A stretch of 44,728 bases of DNA from Jaenimonas drosophilae (taxonomy: Eukaryota > Euglenozoa > Kinetoplastea > Trypanosomatida > Trypanosomatidae): positions 1-44,728 of the forward strand of contig JASAON010001511.1 in NCBI GenBank assembly GCA_030849065.1, written 5' to 3'. Numbering within the stretch: position 1 is the first letter of the stretch; the number at the start of each line of letters is the position of its first letter. Below the pieces are notes generated by a model, which saw nothing but the letters and a program-made list of their open reading frames with translations, did no database searches and was not told the DNA's origin. The translations under genes were made by a program, and so were the position numbers. Positions 1-7,375 of the stretch are shown piece after piece.

Positions 1-3000
1 TCAGCAGCGGCCTGCTTCTCCGCAGCTCCCTGAGTCGTTGCAGCACGAGCAGCCTCCATATCCTTCACAGCTGCCTCAGCTTTCGCAAGGCGCTCCTTCA
101 GGGCAGCATTCTCAGCGGTTGCAGCCTTCACCTGGGTGGAAGTGTGCTCCTGGTATTGGTTTGCTTTCAAGGCGGTGGCAGCTTGTAAGTCGGTGAGGGC
201 GGCTTCAAGTTGGGTTGCTTCCTGTCGAAGGGATTTGTTCTGGGCTTCTAACAAAGCAACTTTTGTGGTAGCATCTGCGTTGTGTGTTTCCGCTACTTGG
301 AGGTTGTGTTTGAGAGCATTGTTCACGGTGTTTGCGCGGGCAATTTCGTCGGAGAGGCGGTCGGTGTTGTCTTGGAGGCGTGTCACCTCCTGGATGAGCT
401 CCTGGAGTTCACCTTCACAGGAAATAGTGTTATTGAGCGCCTTTTCCTGTGTATGTTTAAGTTCAGCAGTGGTTGCTTGCAGCTTCTCTTTCAATGCATT
501 GTGTTCATCTACGGTTGACGACAGTGTCTTTTGCAATGCATCTTGATGCTCTGTAGAACTCTCCAGCTGCAGCTGGGTGTTTGTCAGTAGTGTTGCATGC
601 TGTTGTGATTCCTCGGACCACCGCTGCTGCATAAATGAGAGGGAATCCATGACCGTGCCATGGAATGCAGAAAGCTCATTCAAAGCGCTCTGCAGCTTCT
701 CATTAATAACAGCAACCGACTTGCCCTGTTGAAGACGGGCTTCTTGGTCCTTTAGCAATGCCGACAGGCGGTGCACCTGCACCTTTAGCTCGTCACCCTG
801 CGCCGTCAATTCCTCCAACATAGCTTCCCTGGCATCAGTATTTGCCCGTGCTTCCACAAAAGCTGCCTTCTCTTCTTCTAGTTCATTAACTTGATTGCGT
901 AACGCAGCAACTTCTTCTTCATGGCACGCAAGCCAAGCCTGCGCATCCGCCTCCGCCCGATCTAGTGCCACAGCAATTGACTCTTTCTCCAGCTCCAGTC
1001 CACGACGCTGCTCCCCCATTTCTTCCAGTAAATTCTCCAACTCCTCAACCACTTGCTGCTGTCGTTCAACTTCATCCACAGCATTTTGTCTCTCCCTATC
1101 TAGGGACGCAGCGGTATTACGGGCATCAGCCAACTCAGCTTCCAACTTATTCAGCCTAGCAGCACCAGCATCATTAGGTACAGAATTCTGGGAAGCAACA
1201 TGCGCACCGTACATCCGCTTCAACGAACTGAAGTCATGCCCACTAAGCATATCGTCAATATCCTCTCCACTCACCGCCGGGTCATGCACAACATCAAACT
1301 TCACATGCAAGCTACCAACAGCAAACGATACGTTCTCCACCTGCTCACGCGGCACTCCGCAGCACAATGCAGCTTCAGCAACAAATACCCCACGCAGTTG
1401 CTCACTCTTGCTTTGCAGAAGTCCTTCCCATGCATCCCCGTCAAACACGCACTTGTGCTGAGTACGGATGCAGCCAACACGAGAACCTGCAACCTCCCTC
1501 AAAGATTCAACTTCCTTCTGACTAGACTCTAGCTCCTCCAATCTCTCCTTAAGCTCAGCATTCTCAGCAGCGAGTGTCTTGGCTTGTGAGTCCGCGCCAG
1601 TCTGCTTGTGTGCCGCCTCCTTGTTCTCAGCAGCCTGAGCAGCCTCAAGCTTCTTGTTGGCCGCATCCAGCTCCTTGCGAGCTGCTTCCGCCTTTGCAAG
1701 CCTCTCCTTCAGGTCAGCAATCTCAACGGTAGTGGACTTCGATTTTGCTGTGGACGTCTGTTGTAATTTTGTGTATTCTTGGAGCTGAGCGCTGAGTGAT
1801 GCCTCTCGCTGCCTGGCAGACAAATCGTTATCCTTTTGAGTTTGCTCTTGTCGCTGGGACTTATCCAGGAGTGCGGAGTGGGCGGTTTGCAGGGACCGGA
1901 GCTTGGCGTCGAGGTCGGTAAGGCGCTTGGAAGCTTCGGTGGATTCGCGATCTCGCTGTGCCTCAAGGTTCTTAAGTTGCGTTTGAAGTTGCTTTTGAGT
2001 GTTTTCGACGTCCTTTCTTGATGTTTCGACCGCCGCAAGCTTTCCTCGGAGAGATGTGCTCTCGGTAGTTGCATCACGTAGCTTCGCTTGGGTGTCAGCA
2101 TTGAGCTTGAGCTGTTTCTTCTGCTGGTCAACTGTGGTTAGAAGTTCGGCATTGGTGGATTCAAGAAGTCGCAACTTGTCGCGTAGTGCGTTGCTGTTAT
2201 CGGTGTTGACAGAAGTGGCAGATGCCGTGGAGGGTTCTCGGTCTCGGCTGCGTTCCTGATTGCGGCGAATGCTTTGTCGAAGTGTTTGGTTTTCTGCTTC
2301 CAAGGCTCGAAGATCCCGCTGGAGTTTGGCTAGCTGAGATTCCCTAAGCTCTCGTACTTGCTGCGCCATACGAGCATTTTCGCGGACGGCATTATCTAGT
2401 TGGGACTGTAGCTTTTGTCGATCCTTTGCGTGGAGTGAGTCGACCTCCTTTAGCTTCTGTTTGTGCGCACTGAGATCACGCTTTAGGCTACTAACTTCTG
2501 TGCTTAGCCGCTCCTCTGCTCTTTGACTCTCTAGAAGCTTAGCCTTCCGATCTTTGAGCTCCTCCTCAAGCGTAGCCAAGGTGGCATCGGACTTCTTTGT
2601 GAGAGACTCAAAATCGCGCATCTTTTGTTCCAGCTTACGAGTTGCGCGCTGATACTGCTCATCCTTCAACTTAATCTTCTCTTGTAGGTTCGTCATCTCA
2701 GCGGATGTAGAAGATACAACGCGGGGATCGGGAGAATGTGAAGGCCGGCTTCCCTCATCAACATCTCGAGATGTGCTTTTGGCAGCCCCACGGTTGTAAT
2801 GGCCAAGTGCCCGTGGAGCGCAACGAAGAAGCTCTGGCCTATAGATGGTGCTAGACAGTTCTACAGTGTCGTCGCAAATATCTGATGGATTAGTCGATGT
2901 GGCAACATCCAGAATTGAGCTCCGGAGAATCTGCTCCGTAAGTTGCTGAGGCCCATCGCATGAACGATGGCGACGGCCAGTTGAAACTTGGCTTCGGGCT

Positions 3001-3770
3001 GTGTTCAATTGCGAAGCAAATGCCGATGACACACGCCCCGTGGAACGACGCCATGGAGCCGATGCGTCACAGTACTCGTCTCCCGGTTCCTCTTGAAGGC
3101 TGTACTTCATATAAGCTAATTGTGCACGCCCCCATTGCAGAAGGGGTTCTACAGCCTTTGAAGCGCACGCGCTGTCATACCTACTTAGATCTCTGGCACC
3201 ATCGAAGCGTTGAACCAGCTCTCGGCGTCGTTGCGGAGATAGTTTCGACATGGTAAACTCTGAAACATTCCTTAGTAGATTACCATCGCGTAGTAGCAAC
3301 TGAATCGACTTCCATGTAGGCGCAGGAAGTGGGATATCCACAATGGCAATAATAAACTCCAGTATTCGCGTGATGGACGCTGGCGGGTTCGGATACGACG
3401 CAATTTCACGCATATTCTCATCCTTGATGCACCGCACTTTGGATCGAGCGGACTCCAGCTTTTTGATAATCTTTTCCTTGTCGGTCATGTCGTTCATCGT
3501 GTCGGTGCTGTCGGCACGCGCACAGTTGAGATCATCTGCGTACCCCACAGATGGATCACAAGATTCATCGTGCACATCCACTTCACGTCGGACGGTCACA
3601 ACATGCTGATCGTGAACTTCAACAACAGTGCCACACCGGATTACCCATTGAACCCCATTCTGAAAAGCCTCATATGTCACCAAGGCGCCAGGGACCACCA
3701 AGGAGCTCGTGGTAGATAGAGCACGAGTTACCGGCCTCCAGAAAGAGAAGTCAACGCGCTGGCTAAGCAT
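1..3770 (-). CDS. Coiled-coil protein with dynein-stalk-like microtubule-binding domain and FAZ1-type domain (3' end beyond window)
   Basis: An open minus-strand frame runs from an ATG at 3770 to the left edge without a stop: 1256 complete codons. An in-frame TAA lies about 14 codons upstream, so the start is well bounded. Residues about 24-62 look like a small beta barrel. Residues about 108-221 resemble the microtubule-binding domain at the tip of the dynein stalk: an entering helix with the NPP turn (N128-P130), a W153-containing segment, then an exiting helix with QWGRAQLAY (W213). No AAA+ motor sequence precedes or follows it. From about residue 330 the protein is mostly charged heptad-like coiled coil. 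Residues about 772-854 match my recollection of the kinetoplastid FAZ1 conserved domain (F-x-G-x-x-W start, VGSL-x-V core, terminal aromatic block). LKERLAKAEAA occurs near residues 680 and 1217. I infer a microtubule-associated cytoskeletal or flagellum-attachment protein. Full length and C-terminus are unknown. Confidence 0.85.
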   Translation of the reverse strand, partial: MLSQRVDFSFWRPVTRALSTTSSLVVPGALVTYEAFQNGVQWVIRCGTVVEVHDQHVVTVRREVDVHDESCDPSVGYADDLNCARADSTDTMNDMTDKEKIIKKLESARSKVRCIKDENMREIASYPNPPASITRILEFIIAIVDIPLPAPTWKSIQLLLRDGNLLRNVSEFTMSKLSPQRRRELVQRFDGARDLSRYDSACASKAVEPLLQWGRAQLAYMKYSLQEEPGDEYCDASAPWRRSTGRVSSAFASQLNTARSQVSTGRRHRSCDGPQQLTEQILRSSILDVATSTNPSDICDDTVELSSTIYRPELLRCAPRALGHYNRGAAKSTSRDVDEGSRPSHSPDPRVVSSTSAEMTNLQEKIKLKDEQYQRATRKLEQKMRDFESLTKKSDATLATLEEELKDRKAKLLESQRAEERLSTEVSSLKRDLSAHKQKLKEVDSLHAKDRQKLQSQLDNAVRENARMAQQVRELRESQLAKLQRDLRALEAENQTLRQSIRRNQERSRDREPSTASATSVNTDNSNALRDKLRLLESTNAELLTTVDQQKKQLKLNADTQAKLRDATTESTSLRGKLAAVETSRKDVENTQKQLQTQLKNLEAQRDRESTEASKRLTDLDAKLRSLQTAHSALLDKSQRQEQTQKDNDLSARQREASLSAQLQEYTKLQQTSTAKSKSTTVEIADLKERLAKAEAARKELDAANKKLEAAQAAENKEAAHKQTGADSQAKTLAAENAELKERLEELESSQKEVESLREVAGSRVGCIRTQHKCVFDGDAWEGLLQSKSEQLRGVFVAEAALCCGVPREQVENVSFAVGSLHVKFDVVHDPAVSGEDIDDMLSGHDFSSLKRMYGAHVASQNSVPNDAGAARLNKLEAELADARNTAASLDRERQNAVDEVERQQQVVEELENLLEEMGEQRRGLELEKESIAVALDRAEADAQAWLACHEEEVAALRNQVNELEEEKAAFVEARANTDAREAMLEELTAQGDELKVQVHRLSALLKDQEARLQQGKSVAVINEKLQSALNELSAFHGTVMDSLSFMQQRWSEESQQHATLLTNTQLQLESSTEHQDALQKTLSSTVDEHNALKEKLQATTAELKHTQEKALNNTISCEGELQELIQEVTRLQDNTDRLSDEIARANTVNNALKHNLQVAETHNADATTKVALLEAQNKSLRQEATQLEAALTDLQAATALKANQYQEHTSTQVKAATAENAALKERLAKAEAAVKDMEAARAATTQGAAEKQAAA

Positions 3771-3989
3771 TGCTCCGAATCTCAATGCCGTCGGAGATCC
3801 TACTTAGACCAAGTTTATCCGATGGTGGTATTTGCCAAGAAGGATGTGGCAGTATGGAGAGCGATATTGAGAGCGAAGTTCACGTGGATGCGCCAAGAAC
3901 GTTTGCACAAAAATTCGACAAGTATTCTTCGATGACGAGGTTTCACGCGTCTCTTTTAGTAGGGTGGGAGGACAGGTGTAGTTTCCCTG

Positions 3990-4456
3990 ATGAGTTCAGC
4001 TGACCAAAGCAAGGTTGTTGAGGTTGCCAAGACACAACTCGCGGAAATTCCCAAAAAAAAAAAATGCTCCTTAAGGTAAGAAAGGCCGATGGGAGTTGCT
4101 GACAGGGAGGTTGTATCTCCTCGTCCCTTTGGAAGTAAGCGCAGTTGGGGGAGGAAGTGCACTCAAGCCAGAGTGAAAAATACAAAAAGATGCGTTCCCG
4201 ACGAGAAGGCCGTTCGGGTGGTTGAGTTTGACGAAGAATTCACCAGTATCGCAACCGTCTCCGCTATCCCGACTGAGATGAAGCCGTTCAGAAAACCTAA
4301 TGGCAGTCTGGTCGAAACGGTTGAAACGCACTGCGTGAAGTACCTAGTCTAGTGATTGATGAAAATCCTTTGAAAGGAAATCAACTCAGACCAGCCGACT
4401 GTAAGAAGTATTTGACCTCTTTTGTTTTGATCCTGCAAAGGTCGCAAATCGATATT
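3990..4456 (+). pseudogene. Possible decayed short gene on the plus strand
   Basis: From an ATG at 3990 the plus strand reads as a 121-codon frame ending at 4352, broken only by one TAA at 4077-4079 just after a run of 12 A. A shift of frame near 4335 continues a protein-like reading (VIDENPLKGNQLRP and so on) to a stop near 4456. The composition is protein-like, with few low-complexity stretches. I recognise no family. It is opposite in strand to both neighbours, which is unusual inside a kinetoplastid gene array and fits a relic or an insertion. The A run could equally be the splice tract of the minus-strand gene, in which case the frame may be chance. Confidence 0.3.
4038..4064 (-). promoter_or_regulatory. 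Candidate trans-splice acceptor for the dynein-stalk/FAZ-like gene
   Basis: On the minus strand a run of 12 T (plus-strand A run at 4053-4064) is followed by the first AG at 4039-4038. This would leave a 5' leader of about 267 bases before the ATG at 3770. Tract plus first AG is the normal kinetoplastid spliced-leader acceptor layout. Actual use is not shown by sequence alone. Confidence 0.4.
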
Positions 4457-4786
4457 CGCAGTTAGTTTCCTAGTTAGGCTGCTACCAATCGGTGGAGAGC
4501 ACCGCTGTAGCCAAAGTCTCTCTGTCAGTCGATGGTCACGACTGCTTTATCCTGAGTTGTGTATCCTTATGAATTGAGTGCGTGAATGTGCGTGAAGTGT
4601 GCCGTGCGTATGTGCCTCGGTACCAAAATAGCACACTCAGGCACTCCCAATGATTTGCCGAACACTCCAAGAAATACTGTCGCCGCTGCTTTGAGTTGAG
4701 TGTGAAGGTTGTATGGAGAAGAATGAACCGGAAACAGCGGGAGCAAGGAAAACAACAGGGTTGAACAAATTTGACTCCCCACGCCT

Positions 4787-4812
4787 CTACAACAGAAAAA
4801 GAAAAAGAAACG
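4787..4812 (-). promoter_or_regulatory. Candidate trans-splice acceptor on minus strand, no clear ORF after it
   Basis: Read on the minus strand, a clear CTTTTTCTTTTTCTGTTGTAG-type tract ends in AG at 4788-4787. The next well-supported ORF starts 1 kb downstream at 3770. Either the latter gene has an alternative long leader, or a short or non-coding transcript lies between. Confidence 0.4.
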
Positions 4813-5741
4813 GGGGGCGCTGTCAGAGAAGATTCCACTCCTGGAAACCAGAGAATGAATATGAATGACGGAGCCTATGTTTCAAATTTGCGCCAGAACA
4901 CCTAATTTGGCAGTCTCCCTTTCGTCTTCACTTGACAATGAGATCAGACGCAGAACCCTGAGCTCAAACTCACACAGGGGGGAATGTCAACCGGCGCTAA
5001 GCCTATTCACAACTGCCAAGATTTGAGATGCCTTCGTGGTATGGCACAACAAAGATCGAGAAAAAATATAGCAGAGAGAATACGAAGCTCCTATTTGCTG
5101 TAGCGCCCGTGCGTCCTTGAAACACTGAAACGGGGTAAGGCAAACGTAGAGAAGTAAGGCGTAGAAACGGTAGTAGACTCACCAAAGAAACTGTGAGTGA
5201 CCTATTGCCTATGCTGTGCGAGGAGAGTCTTCTATTCAATTTGTAATCCTTTGCGGGGTGCAAGAGAAAGATATGCTCTCTTTGGCAGTTGTTGCTTGTC
5301 GTACGCCACACCGACGAAATTATTGCCAGCGCTTAGAAGCTAGGAAATAGAATGTTCAATCGGGATGCGTATGCGTGCAAGGTGAGTGGGTGTTTAGATG
5401 CCTCGTTGTCAAAGCTGTTGCTGCGCTCTTCGTCTCGTACAGATTGTATAGCCTGCGAGGATACGCACTCTGAAAACTAAGCCAACTGAAAACTGTTCGC
5501 TAGAAAACGTTTCACTTCAAGTAGTAGGCAGGGAAGAAATAACGATTTGGCAACAAAAAGATCTTCTGCAGTACATCAACAGGAAGTGGCCTCCTTCAGT
5601 TCCTGAAGAGATGGTCCACAATAGCACATCGGTGACAACTCAAAAAGTATCAGCAGTTCATACGCAATAACCGCAACGTGATGGGGTGGTGGCGCTTTTG
5701 ATGTCGATCGATCGCTGCCATTGATGCGCCGATGCCCTCTG

Positions 5742-7154
5742 TCAATGGTCTCGAGCACTAATTTGAAGTGAATTGCTCTCTTCACGAAGAACACTCACGA
5801 CTGCTTTTGACAGCAAGAGTTCCACCCTCATAGTGCGAGCAGTGCTGCGGAGCAAGCGAATCTCCTCTCGAAGTTGATCGATGGTCTGTTGATACCCCTG
5901 GCAATGGCAAACGAGAGCTGTATGTTGTTCGTCAAGGTCCTGAAACTTAGACGCCAAATCGAGTTGGGCCTCCATCGACAGAGCAAGGGTTGCTTTGATC
6001 CGTTTAAGATCCTGTAGAACTGGTTGTGGTATTCTGGTGGTAATCCCTTCTGAGCACTGCAGCTTCACGCCACTATTGTTTTCGCTGCCCAATGGAATTA
6101 ATCCTTGGGCTTCTCTCGCTGTGTGGAGAAGAAAGTCAACGGATTTCTCATCTTTCCCTGAGCGTAGAATGTTGGGTGATGGAGTAGTTATAGTGCAGAT
6201 GCCATCCTCACAAATAAGAAAACGATCGCTCTCTGAACTCTGAACCACGTCGCCATTTTCCGAGTGCAACACGTTAACTATTGAACGTTGCGGCAGGCGC
6301 AGCACATTATTAGTGCGAACAAGAAGGTGCGAATTTCGATCTCTCAGACACTTTACTGCGTCTTTCGCCTTAAGAAGAGCGGAAAGTTTCAATTTAGACG
6401 CATTCAGCGCACGAGCGCAAGCATCAACTTCAATTGCATGTGCGTCCACCCTATCTAGAAACTCATCCGTGAAGCCGCTCTTCACCTTTTCTGAGAATTC
6501 TGCTATGGACGCAACTTGATACTCAAAAAACGCCTCCAGGTAAATACACAAGGACGCGGAGATACTGCTGTGTGACAAAAGACCGCAGTCTCCTTCATAC
6601 TCACGGCTTTGTTTTCTGAAGTCGCGAGCGAAAATGAACAACTCATTCCGCGTATCCTCGTTATCCATTAGGTTCTGAAGTAGTGCCTTCACAGAAGTAT
6701 CCACTGTAAACTGGGTAGTGCCTTTGGTGTACAGGTACTGCAGCAGCCGACGAACCGCAGATTCGCCGTTATCAATTCCTAAATCGTTGGAGACCTGGTG
6801 TAGATCCTGAGTATGCACATCTTCCATGCACTGAAGAGCGGCCTTTAGCTCTGATGTCCTCGTATTGATGTCAACAGCAGATCTGGTTTCTGACTCCACA
6901 ATAGCCCGACTGCTTAAGTACTGCCATTTTTTCTCTAGTGAGCGCACCACAATAGATTCCTCCATCTCTTGCGCGATAATTGTCTGAAATAGTTGCTCGC
7001 GCAACTCTGAGCTCCACGTTTCTTTGCATTCATACGCAATATACTCATCTGCTGTATCATTTGCACTCGCCACGAGTGCGTAGTTATTGCCTTCACCTGA
7101 CGGGTTTTGATAGAGTATAAGCTTTCCTTGCAATGAACCATTAGCAGCAATCAT
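5742..7154 (-). CDS. Hypothetical protein with C-terminal coiled coil
   Basis: 470 codons from an ATG at 7154 to a TGA at 5744-5742. I do not recognise a family. The first 350 residues are mixed and look folded: a hydrophobic/aromatic N-terminus, a helical middle with LLQYLYTKG near residue 140, and a basic helix region around 265-285. Residues about 390-460 are a regular heptad-like coiled coil. It sits between two coiled-coil cytoskeletal genes on the same strand, which hints at a structural role but does not prove one. On the minus strand a pyrimidine-rich stretch ending in AAAAG around 7224 is a plausible spliced-leader acceptor, giving a leader of about 70 bases. No signal peptide or membrane segment is visible. 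Confidence 0.85.
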   Translation of the reverse strand: MIAANGSLQGKLILYQNPSGEGNNYALVASANDTADEYIAYECKETWSSELREQLFQTIIAQEMEESIVVRSLEKKWQYLSSRAIVESETRSAVDINTRTSELKAALQCMEDVHTQDLHQVSNDLGIDNGESAVRRLLQYLYTKGTTQFTVDTSVKALLQNLMDNEDTRNELFIFARDFRKQSREYEGDCGLLSHSSISASLCIYLEAFFEYQVASIAEFSEKVKSGFTDEFLDRVDAHAIEVDACARALNASKLKLSALLKAKDAVKCLRDRNSHLLVRTNNVLRLPQRSIVNVLHSENGDVVQSSESDRFLICEDGICTITTPSPNILRSGKDEKSVDFLLHTAREAQGLIPLGSENNSGVKLQCSEGITTRIPQPVLQDLKRIKATLALSMEAQLDLASKFQDLDEQHTALVCHCQGYQQTIDQLREEIRLLRSTARTMRVELLLSKAVVSVLREESNSLQISARDH

Positions 7155-7375
7155 GGAAGGAAAAGATAATATCTACGGTGCGATTTGGTTCCATCAAAGT
7201 GGCAAAGATACGGCGCTACTACTTTTTAAAAAACAAGAGAAGTGAGTAAGTTCTTGCGGTTGGAAACCACAGAGGTAAAAGCTGATGCAAAGAGCTCCAG
7301 ACGGGGTGGGTATTCGTTCATCGTCACAAAAAATGCGCAAGGCGTCTATCGTAAGAGTACAAACGAAAAAATACT

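Larger units (their letters stand above)
3771..5741. other. Long intergenic region between two minus-strand genes
   Basis: About 2 kb without an intact gene on either strand. It holds two minus-strand pyrimidine-tract/AG signals (near 4038 and 4787) and, on the opposite strand, an interrupted coding-like stretch (3990-4456). Another plus-strand frame, at about 5453-5665, is open for roughly 70 codons but has no early ATG and is not called. No tRNA-like or other RNA gene was recognised. Confidence 0.5.

Noticed and set aside
895..1461. 188-codon plus-strand frame at the left end
   Set aside because: Antisense shadow of the continuous minus-strand coding frame that contains the FAZ1-type domain.
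4065..4120. Possible cis-spliced intron (GTAAG...ACAG) in the plus-strand remnant
   Set aside because: Cis introns are extremely rare in kinetoplastids and the simpler reading is one in-frame stop.
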